Shown here in pieces: positions 1 to 6,395 of a DNA stretch of 10,033 nt (position 1 is the first letter of the stretch; every line of letters begins with the position of its first letter). The position numbers were made by a program, and so were the translations under genes. Below the pieces are notes generated by a model, which was not told where the DNA came from, ran no database searches, and was given only the letters and a program-made list of their open reading frames with translations. Origin of the DNA: Candidatus Omnitrophota bacterium (GTDB taxonomy: Bacteria > Omnitrophota > Gorgyraeia > Gygaellales > Profunditerraquicolaceae); contig VGKF01000017.1 in NCBI GenBank assembly GCA_016867175.1, forward strand, positions 1 to 10,033, in the 5' to 3' direction.

Positions 1-21
1 AAAATATACCTTACTTTTCAT
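1..21 (-). CDS. possible start of next gene in the operon (partial)
   Basis: An ATG at 21-19 begins an open frame (MKSKVYF...) that runs off the left edge of the window. It sits 8 bp after the stop codon of the preceding membrane-anchored protein, a spacing typical of this gene-dense strand. No convincing Shine-Dalgarno sequence precedes it and only seven codons are visible, so this is a position-based guess and the product cannot be named. Confidence 0.3.
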
Positions 22-29
22 GCGTATCG

Positions 30-533
30 CTAGGCCGCATCTATAACCTGGCCCATAATAGTCATCCTCTCTAAAAGCTCTAGCTCAAGAAGCTGCCACT
101 TGCCTTTCTCTTTTATAAGCTTAACCCGGAAACGGCCCTTCTCTCCTTCAAAAATCTTTTCGCTTTTATTATCCTTTGACTGGCATAAGGCCATAGCTAC
201 TATCTCAACAGTAGCCTTAACTTTTGAATCATCAATCCTGATATCCATTTTATCTATACCGATAATAATGGCCTTATAGTAGGCAAAGGCTTCTCTGGCG
301 ATATAAATCAGGGTCTGACGGTCATTATTATATTTATCAGAATAGTCCCGGGAGATCATGCTCGCGCAGGAGAGGATATTCTTTGACTCCGCAGAGCGTT
401 TACCCTCCAGGATAAAACTCCTTATCCTGCCTTCTTCGGAGGAAAATAGAAAATTAACCCATAGATAAAGGATAGCGGATGCCAAGACTGATAAGCCAAT
501 ACGGAGTGCTGGCAAATTATTTTTTATCTTCAT
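30..533 (-). CDS. membrane-anchored protein with predicted NTF2/SnoaL-like fold
   Basis: This 167-aa protein has a short basic N-terminus, then one hydrophobic segment (about residues 12-30) that should act as an uncleaved signal anchor, leaving about 135 residues outside the membrane. The soluble part has a helix-rich first half with spaced aromatic residues (DYSDKY, IAREAFAYYKAI). Alternating beta strands follow (DIRIDD, KVKATVEIVAMALC, GRFRVKLIKEKGKWQLLELE). That helix-then-sheet order ending in a K-x-x-G-x-W-x-L strand resembles NTF2/SnoaL/DUF4440-like domains; the fold is inferred from pattern only. No catalytic residues are recognisable, so a ligand-binding or assembly role cannot be told apart. 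It starts 2 bp after the GIY-YIG gene stop, so the two are probably co-transcribed. Real gene: likely. Function: unknown. Confidence 0.75.
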   Translation of the reverse strand: MKIKNNLPALRIGLSVLASAILYLWVNFLFSSEEGRIRSFILEGKRSAESKNILSCASMISRDYSDKYNNDRQTLIYIAREAFAYYKAIIIGIDKMDIRIDDSKVKATVEIVAMALCQSKDNKSEKIFEGEKGRFRVKLIKEKGKWQLLELELLERMTIMGQVIDAA

Positions 534-535
534 CG

Positions 536-790
536 CTATAGCTTTCTTTGGGCGATGGCCAGTTCGAGCTTCTTAACTCGCGGCAGGCTCTTTATCTTTG
601 CTTCACGCCTGAGGGCCTTGGGCCGGCTTTTAGCTTTTTCGCTATACACCAATTCTACCGGCGTCCTGTATTTAGTAAAGCGGCAACCATTGCCGCTATT
701 GTGGGCCTTGACCCGGCGCTCCAGATTATTGGTGATGCCGGTATAAAGCTTGCTGTCTTTACAGCGCAGGATATATACGTGCCAAGGCAT
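536..790 (-). CDS. GIY-YIG nuclease superfamily protein (UPF0213/YhbQ-like)
   Basis: A small single-domain GIY-YIG protein of 84 aa. The first strand VYILRC matches the GIY position. The second motif is LYTGITNNLERRVKAHNSG, with the catalytic-type tyrosine of the YTG strand and the conserved arginine in LERR. Further conserved elements are the GCRFTKYRTPVELVY segment and the region with RPKALRREAKIKSLPRVKKLEL, which carries the acidic residue E-A-x-I-K-x-L typical of the family. UvrC, Slx1 and many stand-alone bacterial proteins use this fold to cut DNA. The physiological role of the small stand-alone type is poorly known, with DNA repair or recombination proposed. I place the start at ATG 790. 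A TTG at 799 is in frame, adds three residues and is closer to a weak GGA, so it is an alternative. It has its own promoter upstream and precedes the membrane-anchored gene by 2 bp. Confidence 0.9.
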   Translation of the reverse strand: MPWHVYILRCKDSKLYTGITNNLERRVKAHNSGNGCRFTKYRTPVELVYSEKAKSRPKALRREAKIKSLPRVKKLELAIAQRKL

Positions 791-826
791 GGGATTCAAA
801 ATTATTCCGCTACTTTGTCGAAAAAT

Positions 827-855
827 ATTATAGGCGTAATACCTGGTTATATCAA
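827..855 (-). promoter_or_regulatory. sigma70-type promoter for the GIY-YIG gene
   Basis: On the minus strand there is a TTGATA -35 (855-850), a 17-bp spacer and a perfect TATAAT -10 (832-827). It lies in the 72-bp gap between the helicase stop (863) and the GIY-YIG start (790), so transcription would begin near 820, about 30 nt before the start codon. No terminator separates the helicase from this promoter, so read-through from upstream is also possible. Confidence 0.7.
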
Positions 856-862
856 GGATTTC

Positions 863-2128
863 TTAACGGTAAAATTTTGGCTTAGGGTATCTATGGCGTT
901 TTTGGCTGTTGTCGCGCCTTGGCTGCTTAGTTATGGCTTGCTGCGGGAATTGGAGGAATTTATCCAGGGAAAACTCCGGATGCCTTGAGATAGGAAGCGT
1001 TATCCTGATAAGTTTTTCGATATCGCGCACATCGCGGCTTTGGTCAGGGGTGGCAAAAGAGATGGCGTGTCCTTTGTGCCCTGCGCGGGCAGTGCGGCCG
1101 ATGCGGTGCACGTAATTCTCGGCATCTTCTGGGAGGTCGTAATTAATTACCAGCTCTATCCCGGTAACGTCAATTCCGCGGGATGCGATATCAGTAGCGA
1201 CCAACACCCTGTATTTTCCTGACTTAAAGCCATCGAGGGCCTCGCGGCGCTGGCTCAGAGAACGGTTGGAGTGTATTTCTGCTGCGCTATAACCCATACC
1301 CCTGATTGCAGTTGTAATTTTGCGCGCATTATACTTAGTGCGGGAGAACAAAAGTATCGTACCATGGTATTGCGCAAGCAACTTTCCCAGAAGCCGCTGC
1401 TTAGCTTCTTTCTTGACTATAAACAACTCCTGGGTAACACGCTCCACAGTTGTGCCTGAAGGGGCGATTTCAACAGAGACCGGGAGTTTCATATGTTTAG
1501 CAACCATCTCCATAATCTCTTTAGGTATGGTCGCGGAAAAAAGCATAGTTTGCCTATCTCTGGGCAGGAAACGCAAAATCCTGTTTATCTGCGGGGCAAA
1601 CCCCATATCCAGCATGCGGTCAGCTTCATCAAGCACCAGTATCGCTACTTCATCCGGCAATATATTCCACTGCCCCATATGGTCAAGAAGCCTTCCCGGG
1701 GTAGCAATTACCACGCGCGGGCCCTTGCGCAGCGCCTGCACCTGCGGTTCCATAGGCGCGCCTCCGATAAGACAGGCAGTGCGCATCCCAAATGGCCGCA
1801 CTATCTCCCCAAAGGCCTCGTCAATTTGAATAGCCAGCTCGCGGGTAGGCGCAAGAACCAGGCCTATCCCCTTTCTCTGCGCCAGCCGCTGCGCCATGGG
1901 TATGGCAAAGGAATGGGTCTTTCCGGTCCCGGTCTGGGCAATACCGATGATATCCTTACCTTCAATCGCCAGGGGAATGGCCTTAAGCTGAATGGGCGTG
2001 GGGACTTTAAACTTTATGCGCTCCAGGATATCCAGGATCTTGGGGGCTATCCCTAAGCCAAAGAAACTCTGCTCTGGCTTATTAAACCCCTGGGCGGGAC
2101 TGCCGGGAATATTCTGTTTTTGCATCAT
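863..2128 (-). CDS. DEAD-box ATP-dependent RNA helicase, RhlE-like
   Basis: A full-length 421-aa DEAD-box helicase that uses ATP to unwind short RNA duplexes in ribosome assembly, RNA decay or cold adaptation. All signature motifs are present in order: the Q motif (FFGLGIAPKILDIL...TPIQ, residues 22-47), Walker A AQTGTGKT (64-71), PTRELAIQ (94-101), TPGR (143-146), DEAD (167-170), SAT (198-200), the FSRT motif IV (261-264), ATDIASRGID (311-320) and HRIGRTARAG (341-350). The C-terminal tail after about residue 395 is short and basic (KQPRRDNSQKRHRYPKPKFYR), a typical RNA-binding extension. This architecture is closest to RhlE rather than CsdA or DbpA, which carry an extra RNA-binding domain. 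It starts 2 bp after a 48-aa zinc-finger-like gene and has no good SD of its own, which implies translational coupling. Both share a promoter and a leader with an intrinsic terminator. Confidence 0.96.
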   Translation of the reverse strand: MMQKQNIPGSPAQGFNKPEQSFFGLGIAPKILDILERIKFKVPTPIQLKAIPLAIEGKDIIGIAQTGTGKTHSFAIPMAQRLAQRKGIGLVLAPTRELAIQIDEAFGEIVRPFGMRTACLIGGAPMEPQVQALRKGPRVVIATPGRLLDHMGQWNILPDEVAILVLDEADRMLDMGFAPQINRILRFLPRDRQTMLFSATIPKEIMEMVAKHMKLPVSVEIAPSGTTVERVTQELFIVKKEAKQRLLGKLLAQYHGTILLFSRTKYNARKITTAIRGMGYSAAEIHSNRSLSQRREALDGFKSGKYRVLVATDIASRGIDVTGIELVINYDLPEDAENYVHRIGRTARAGHKGHAISFATPDQSRDVRDIEKLIRITLPISRHPEFSLDKFLQFPQQAITKQPRRDNSQKRHRYPKPKFYR

Positions 2129-2130
2129 GT

Positions 2131-2277
2131 TTATTTAACAACCTTAGGTTTATAATCCTGCATTAACCGGTCCAGATGAACATGGCAATAATCCTCATGG
2201 TTATAAATACTTAGGATGTGCTTGCAGCGAGGATACCTGCATATCCTTCCCTTGCTGGAAGTCTTGACCTTTTTCAT
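2131..2277 (-). CDS. 48-aa zinc-finger-like small protein, coupled to the helicase
   Basis: A small ORF with a clear AGGAG Shine-Dalgarno 5 nt before its ATG and a TAA stop 2 bp before the helicase start. The protein carries CRYPRCKHILSIYN (13-26) and then HEDYCHVH (27-34). This gives a C13-x4-C18-x12-C31-x2-H34 arrangement that could bind one zinc ion, with H20, H27 and H32 as alternative ligands. Both ends are basic (MKKVKTSSKG and DYKPKVVK), which suits nucleic-acid binding. Short bacterial proteins and tails with a C..C...LS.YN....C..H pattern exist, but I cannot name a characterised family. Because it is the first gene of the helicase operon and is probably translated with it, a role as RNA-binding accessory or regulator of the helicase is a reasonable inference. 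Gene reality is well supported by the RBS, tight spacing and motif. Confidence 0.85.
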   Translation of the reverse strand: MKKVKTSSKGRICRYPRCKHILSIYNHEDYCHVHLDRLMQDYKPKVVK

Positions 2278-2297
2278 AGTTGCTCCTTTAGCGTAAG

Positions 2298-2338
2298 ATA
2301 AAAAAGCCGCAAAGGTTAGTTGTCTTCCTTTACGGCTT
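2298..2338 (-). terminator. intrinsic terminator / leader attenuator before the zinc finger-helicase operon
   Basis: On the minus strand, AAGCCGTAAAGG (2338-2327) pairs with CCTTTGCGGCTT (2315-2304) to form a 12-bp stem with one G-U wobble and an 11-nt loop, followed directly by a six-U tract (2305-2300). This is a textbook Rho-independent terminator. It lies 85 nt downstream of the response-regulator stop but also 35-75 nt downstream of the predicted start of the perfect promoter at 2380-2407, and only about 10 nt before the SD of the zinc-finger gene. It therefore can both end the kinase operon and attenuate the helicase operon. A direct repeat of AAGCCGTAA lies just upstream (2349-2341). 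Confidence 0.85.
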
Positions 2339-2349
2339 AATTACGGCTT
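2330..2349 (-). repeat. tandem direct repeat AAGCCGTAA in the helicase leader
   Basis: AAGCCGTAA occurs twice, at 2349-2341 and 2338-2330 on the minus strand, 11 bp apart. The second copy forms the 5' arm of the terminator stem. The first copy could pair with the same 3' arm, giving an alternative structure with a larger loop. Just before it, AAGATT-AGAA-AATCTT can form a small 6-bp hairpin. No ATG-initiated leader peptide is present between the promoter and the terminator. Confidence 0.6.
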
Positions 2350-2379
2350 AAGATTTTCTAATCTTTTTGAGTTATTTTT

Positions 2380-2407
2380 ATTATACCACCTTTTTAGGCT
2401 TTGTCAA
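2380..2407 (-). promoter_or_regulatory. perfect-consensus sigma70 promoter for the zinc finger-helicase operon
   Basis: The minus strand shows TTGACA (2407-2402), a 16-bp spacer and TATAAT (2385-2380), both hexamers matching consensus exactly. The promoter sits in the gap after the response-regulator stop (2423). Transcription would start around 2373, giving a leader of about 95 nt before the zinc-finger start codon, with the terminator hairpin inside it. Confidence 0.85.
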
Positions 2408-2422
2408 AGCAATTAATAGCTT

Positions 2423-2791
2423 TTATCCGATGAAACTGCGTACTGCCTCCAGCAACTCCTGGACCTCAAACGGCTTGGTCAAAAAACCCTGGGCCTTTAA
2501 TTCCCCTGCCTTATCTTTCTTTACCATATCACCGCCTGAGGCGGTAAGAAAAATTACCGGTATATCTTTGAGCGATTCATCATTTTTAATACGCAGGCAG
2601 ACCTCCGGGCCATCCAGAATAGGCATGCGTATATCTAAGAGCATAAGGTCGGGTTTGTTCTCTCTGGCAACCTCAAGCGCCATTTGGCCGTCGCTGGCAG
2701 TAATAACTTCATATCCTGCCTTCCTTAGCCTGAAACTAATAACCTTAAGCACATCCAGCTCATCATCTACAACTAATATCTTCTTAGGCAT
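2423..2791 (-). CDS. single-domain CheY-like response regulator
   Basis: A 122-aa stand-alone receiver domain. It has the acidic pair D9-D10 (VVDDE), phospho-acceptor D53 (LLDIRMP), switch T83 (FLTAS) and conserved K106 (TKPF), so it should be phosphorylatable and bind magnesium. There is no DNA-binding or enzymatic output domain. It must therefore act by protein-protein contact or as an intermediate in a phosphorelay. Its ATG overlaps the last codons of the sensor kinase by 8 nt, which indicates translational coupling and marks it as the cognate partner of that kinase. A purine-rich stretch (AAGGAAGAGG) in the kinase 3' end can act as its RBS. It is the last gene before the terminator at 2298-2338. 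If the kinase is inactivated by its frameshift, this regulator may have lost its phosphate donor. Confidence 0.95.
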   Translation of the reverse strand: MPKKILVVDDELDVLKVISFRLRKAGYEVITASDGQMALEVARENKPDLMLLDIRMPILDGPEVCLRIKNDESLKDIPVIFLTASGGDMVKKDKAGELKAQGFLTKPFEVQELLEAVRSFIG

Positions 2792-5180
2792 CTATAACCC
2801 TCTTCCTTCTTTCTTGAATAGGCAGTAGAAAAATAAACCTTGCGCCAGCGCCTGCCTCTGACTCTGCCCAGATCTTACCCCTGTGCTGGCCGATGATCTG
2901 CTTAGAGATAGCCAGGCCTAAGCCTGTGCCGCCTGTTTTCCTTTCATGCGCAGAGCCTACCTGCTGGAATTGCTGGAAAAGCTTAGGCAGATCTTCCTTC
3001 TTAATACCACGGCCTGTATCGCAAACAGCTACTGCAATGGTGTTATCTCCTTTTTCAGTGGAAACGGTAATTTTTCCTTTATCGGTAAATTTAATGGCGT
3101 TATTAATCAAGTTAATCAATACCTGCGTAATATTATCCTTATCGAAGCTGATATGCGGCAGGTTTTCGGCGAGCGCAAGAGAAAACTCCAGCCCTTTCTG
3201 CCTTGCCAATGGCTCCATGGTAGACCTGACTTCTTTAATCACCTCATTGATATTATAACTTTGCATATTAAAATCAACTTTATGCGCTTCTAATTTCTGG
3301 AAGCTAAGGATGTCATTAATCAAGCGTGATAACCTGTCTAAGTTACGTTTGGCAATATCGAGGAATTGCTTCTGTTCGGGGTTTAATACGCTATCGGCCT
3401 CCTCGCTTACGATATTAATGCTCTCCTTGATGGCCGTCAAGGGCGTGCGCAGCTCATGCGAGGCCATGGAGATAAACTGCGACTTCATATCCAGCGCCTC
3501 CTGTATGACCTTCTGCACTCTTTTTAACTCAGAGATATCTTTGGCGATATGAACCACCCCTATAATGTTACCAGCAGCATCAAGCATGGGAGAAGTAGTT
3601 ACTAAAAGGGTAATGCCTAATCCCGGATCATCGACTTCTACCGTATTCACTTCTTTGGCTTCCAGGGTATGCGGAAACGGACAGTTAGGAAAACGCGAAT
3701 CGGATTTATGCACAACCTCGAAGCATTTCTTGCCCAGGATATTACCTGGATTGCCGCCAAAGGCCTTTATAAAAGCCTCATTGGCTTTTATAATCCGGGA
3801 TTCGGTATCCATAACAAAAATAAAATCAGTAATGGAGTCAAAGGTATGCTGCCATTCTTCGGCGGCTTGCTTAATTGAATCTTGCGCCTTCTTATGTTCG
3901 GTGATATCGCGGACTGTAGCCTGCAGGAGCATCTTGCCTTCTAGCTCCATTCTGGTCAATAATACGGTAGCGAAAAATTCCTCCCCATCCCGCCTTTTGT
4001 GTATCCATTCAAAATAGTTAGATCCCTTTTCCATAGCTATTGCAATCATCTGCTGGGCTTTTATTAAAGACGATAACCCATCGGGCTGATATTCAGGCGA
4101 TAAATCAGCCGGGCTATAAGAAGTAAACTCTTTTTCATCATTACATCTAAACATCTCTATAGTAGCGGGATTACCGCTGATAAACCCTTTTTCAGGAACT
4201 AATAGCATAATAGCGTCTCTTGATGATTCAAAGAGGGTTTTAAATTTAGACTCGCTTAGCAGCAGCGCCTCCTCTGCCTTCCTGCGTTCGGTAATATCCA
4301 TAATCACGCCCACTACGCCGGCCGGATCCCCGCGAGTATCAATATATACGGCATTGTTGAAGACTACATAGATCCTCAGGCCATCTGCGCGTTGAACATA
4401 AGTCTCATAGACCTGCCTCTGGAACGGCTTAATAAATAATTGCCAATCTGCATGGCGAAAAACATCGGATACCTCTTTAGGATACAGTTCATAAACGGAT
4501 TTGCCTATAATTTGTTCTTTAGGTTTACCTATGAATTCCTCGAATGCCTTATTGCAACCAAGATATGCGCCGCCTACATCCCTATAAAAGACCGGAACCG
4601 GAATAGCGTCAAGCAACTGCTGCAGAAAATGGAGTTGCTTGTTTATCTCTATGCTGGCAATACCTTTTAATTGAAAAACAATAAAAAAACCGACTAATAA
4701 AACAAAAATTACTAAGGTAAAGAGCACCCCCAGTAAACGGTATTCAAAGATATACGCCCGCATTTTAGCTGCGCTCATATCTATCCCCAAAACAGCCGAT
4801 ATCTGTTGCGTATCAAAATCTTTAAGTGGCACAAAAGCAGTTACCCATCTTCCCCATTTATCCTGGTATGGACCTGCGACCAGTTTTTCTCCTTTTAAGA
4901 AGCATCTAAGCAATTCCGAAGGCTCTTTTTTCCAGATCTCTCCGGGAGGCGAATAATCAGGCGAACCCGATGGTTCGGCGTCTAGATAAAAAAATGTTTT
5001 CCCATCCCTAAATCCCAGCAAATAGACAAAGCGCCTATCGGGATTCGCTAAACTGATCTGGGTCAGTTGTTCTTTAAGGCGTTTAAAATCGGCTAATTTT
5101 ACATCGCTGGGCGAGCCTTCTAGCGACCTAATGCGCTGGGGGTTGACTGCTGCAGCAGCAGTATCGGCTTCTATTAAAAA
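2784..5180 (-). CDS. sensor histidine kinase, C-terminal part of a frameshifted gene (periplasmic sensor half, TM, three PAS, HisKA, HATPase)
   Basis: This frame carries the kinase body. The open frame runs back to 5219 without a plausible start. A TTG at 5021 would cut into the periplasmic domain and is not credible. In order it encodes the extracellular ligand-binding region (DTAAAAVNPQRI...RRFVYLLG...GSPDYSPPGEIW...GRWVTAFVPLKD...VLGIDM) and a TM segment. Three PAS domains follow, the third with a cysteine pair (KKCFEVVH...NCPFP). HisKA has SHELRTPLTAIKESI (phospho-acceptor H about 835 in the repaired protein). The ATPase domain has N box INLINNAIKF, G1 DTGRGI and G2 GGTGLGLAI. All catalytic residues are intact. 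It autophosphorylates on histidine and should pass phosphate to the overlapping CheY-like protein. The upstream frame supplies the missing N-terminal membrane part; one extra base near 5176-5180 restores a single 1058-aa protein. Confidence 0.93.
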   Translation of the reverse strand, partial: FLIEADTAAAAVNPQRIRSLEGSPSDVKLADFKRLKEQLTQISLANPDRRFVYLLGFRDGKTFFYLDAEPSGSPDYSPPGEIWKKEPSELLRCFLKGEKLVAGPYQDKWGRWVTAFVPLKDFDTQQISAVLGIDMSAAKMRAYIFEYRLLGVLFTLVIFVLLVGFFIVFQLKGIASIEINKQLHFLQQLLDAIPVPVFYRDVGGAYLGCNKAFEEFIGKPKEQIIGKSVYELYPKEVSDVFRHADWQLFIKPFQRQVYETYVQRADGLRIYVVFNNAVYIDTRGDPAGVVGVIMDITERRKAEEALLLSESKFKTLFESSRDAIMLLVPEKGFISGNPATIEMFRCNDEKEFTSYSPADLSPEYQPDGLSSLIKAQQMIAIAMEKGSNYFEWIHKRRDGEEFFATVLLTRMELEGKMLLQATVRDITEHKKAQDSIKQAAEEWQHTFDSITDFIFVMDTESRIIKANEAFIKAFGGNPGNILGKKCFEVVHKSDSRFPNCPFPHTLEAKEVNTVEVDDPGLGITLLVTTSPMLDAAGNIIGVVHIAKDISELKRVQKVIQEALDMKSQFISMASHELRTPLTAIKESINIVSEEADSVLNPEQKQFLDIAKRNLDRLSRLINDILSFQKLEAHKVDFNMQSYNINEVIKEVRSTMEPLARQKGLEFSLALAENLPHISFDKDNITQVLINLINNAIKFTDKGKITVSTEKGDNTIAVAVCDTGRGIKKEDLPKLFQQFQQVGSAHERKTGGTGLGLAISKQIIGQHRGKIWAESEAGAGARFIFLLPIQERRKRVIDA

Positions 5181-5200
5181 GTTTTTCTTAAATTTTTTTG
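5174..5200 (-). other. frameshift site splitting the sensor kinase
   Basis: The upstream frame ends ...ALRYQKNLRKTF-stop at 5176-5174, while the downstream frame continues FLIEADTAAAAVNPQRI. Adding one T to the five-T run on the minus strand (5180-5176) gives a continuous ALRYQKNLRKTFLIEADTAAAAV, a natural membrane-exit helix leading into the periplasmic domain. With the added base the total length becomes divisible by three (1059 codons). The area is rich in homopolymers (A5, T5 and T7 on the plus strand), where sequencing indels and real slippage both occur. Confidence 0.85.
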
Positions 5201-5959
5201 GTATCTGAGGGCTATATTTTCAGTAAAGACCCAACCTAAAACTAAAACTGCAAGAAAAACTAATGCCGCCCTGTATTTAATCCTAGCGTTTTCCTTAAAT
5301 ACAATGAACCAAATCGTAAAAGCAGCCAGGATAATAAACATAGCCCTGACTGCTTGAATAGGTATGCCTGTCGAGTTTATAAAAGTCTTTTCATTTAAAA
5401 AAGTGGCTGGAAAAATTTTCGCTGCGGGCACAATTAGCTGAGTTAAGGCAAATAACCCGATGATAACAGCTAGTAATAAAAAATCTTGCTTCTTTGATTT
5501 CGCAATATCTTCTTTGCTTTTTCTATAGATAGCGAAGCTCGTCCATAATCCACCTATAAAACCGAAGATATAACGCGAGAAGACGTCTATGCCGACTATG
5601 CCATTAAGGCTCCATCCAAATAGTAGAATTAAAATGGCCGGTAGGAGTATCCATCTTCCATAAGCCTTACCAAATATTTTCTGCGCTTCATCGCGGCCTA
5701 TTTCAGAAAAAAATAAGAATGAGGCTATTAAAATTAACAAGCTAATAAATTGGAAAGCTTGAGGATCGGCGACACTTAACCCCAATAAATCCAGCCATTG
5801 TTGTGCTCCTTGCATGAAGCCAAATAATGCCAACCATTTCAAAAAGAGTTGATTTTTATTAGTAATGAATAAAAGGTAGGAGATCGCTCCCAGGATAATG
5901 AAGCTTAAACCATATATGAAATATACGTAATCGATCTGGTTAGTAAAGAAATTCTCCAT
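5174..5959 (-). CDS. N-terminal eight-TM sensor part of the frameshifted histidine kinase
   Basis: A 261-aa frame with about eight hydrophobic segments (roughly residues 11-31, 38-58, 67-86, 101-121, 126-145, 158-178, 200-221, 230-247). It ends with a short basic-amphipathic stretch and then a premature stop. Alone it has no catalytic domain. The opening (FFTNQIDYVYFIYGLSFIILG, then WLALFGFMQGAQQWLDLL) resembles multi-TM input modules that I know at the N-terminus of PAS-containing kinases and GGDEF proteins. It is best read as the membrane sensory module of the kinase encoded in the next frame, not as a separate gene. The last TM leads directly into the periplasmic sensor domain after frame repair. 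Its ATG lies 2 bp after the stop of the three-TM gene upstream. The ligand is unknown. If the frameshift is real, the cell makes only this membrane stub. Confidence 0.85.
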   Translation of the reverse strand: MENFFTNQIDYVYFIYGLSFIILGAISYLLFITNKNQLFLKWLALFGFMQGAQQWLDLLGLSVADPQAFQFISLLILIASFLFFSEIGRDEAQKIFGKAYGRWILLPAILILLFGWSLNGIVGIDVFSRYIFGFIGGLWTSFAIYRKSKEDIAKSKKQDFLLLAVIIGLFALTQLIVPAAKIFPATFLNEKTFINSTGIPIQAVRAMFIILAAFTIWFIVFKENARIKYRAALVFLAVLVLGWVFTENIALRYQKNLRKTF

Positions 5960-5961
5960 CT

Positions 5962-6378
5962 TTATTTTAGGAAGTCAAAATACACGGCGACAATAAGCGC
6001 AAGCGCCGAGGAGACAAATATTAAGAAATAATTGATTCTGTCCTTATTCGAACATAGGGCGCAGAGTATAGAGCCTAGAAGCTGGCGGTCCTCTTTCTCT
6101 ATTTTATCCGCTTGCGAAACCTTATCCATAAGATTTCTGCTGACGATTAGCTTATAGCGCGCCCTCTCTACTTTGAATTTATATACGAAGAAAATTAAGA
6201 ATCCGGCAACTCCTACGTACCAGGCGATCTGCCCGTAAGCAGGGTCTAGGTGGGTAAGGACGGTGACCACGCGCAAGGCTATTGTGGCCACCATCCCTAT
6301 AATGAAAAATATCCACGAGAGATGACTTTCATTGCATCTCTTATACTCGGCGCAATTAATACAAACCTTATCCTGCAT
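5962..6378 (-). CDS. conserved-looking three-TM protein with N-terminal cysteine cluster
   Basis: A 138-aa protein I cannot assign to a named family. Its N-terminus has CINCAEYKRC (C6, C9, C15) before the first membrane segment, which could hold a metal or iron-sulfur site or form disulfides. Three TM segments follow (about 21-43, 51-67 and 116-135). Between TM2 and TM3 is a charged loop of about 48 residues (KFKVERARYKLIVSRNLMDKVSQADKIEKEDRQLLGSILCALCSNKDRINY) with a second cysteine pair (C106, C109). The gene starts 17 bp after the EF-hand gene and stops 2 bp before the kinase start, so it is very probably co-translated with the kinase. A role as a membrane accessory or signal-input subunit of the kinase is an inference from this position only. 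Confidence 0.8.
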   Translation of the reverse strand: MQDKVCINCAEYKRCNESHLSWIFFIIGMVATIALRVVTVLTHLDPAYGQIAWYVGVAGFLIFFVYKFKVERARYKLIVSRNLMDKVSQADKIEKEDRQLLGSILCALCSNKDRINYFLIFVSSALALIVAVYFDFLK

Positions 6379-6395
6379 GCCTTCTCTTATTAATC

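Noticed and set aside
548..2056. Several plus-strand open frames of 60-187 codons opposite the GIY-YIG and helicase genes
   Set aside because: They are antisense shadows of two clearly recognisable minus-strand genes, show no motif or RBS, and overlap one another.
2367..4017. Plus-strand frames opposite the response regulator and kinase
   Set aside because: Serine/leucine-rich composition typical of the complement of conserved coding DNA; the minus strand has intact receiver and kinase motifs.
2784..5021. Separate 745-aa kinase starting at TTG 5021
   Set aside because: The TTG falls in the middle of the periplasmic sensor domain (FVYLLGFRDG), has no signal or TM before it, and the same frame continues upstream with conserved-looking sequence to the frameshift.
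5176..5199. Programmed -1 ribosomal frameshifting in the kinase
   Set aside because: The A and T runs could slip, but no canonical X-XXY-YYZ heptamer is in the correct frame and I saw no stimulatory structure. An indel is the simpler explanation, so it is kept only as a minor alternative.
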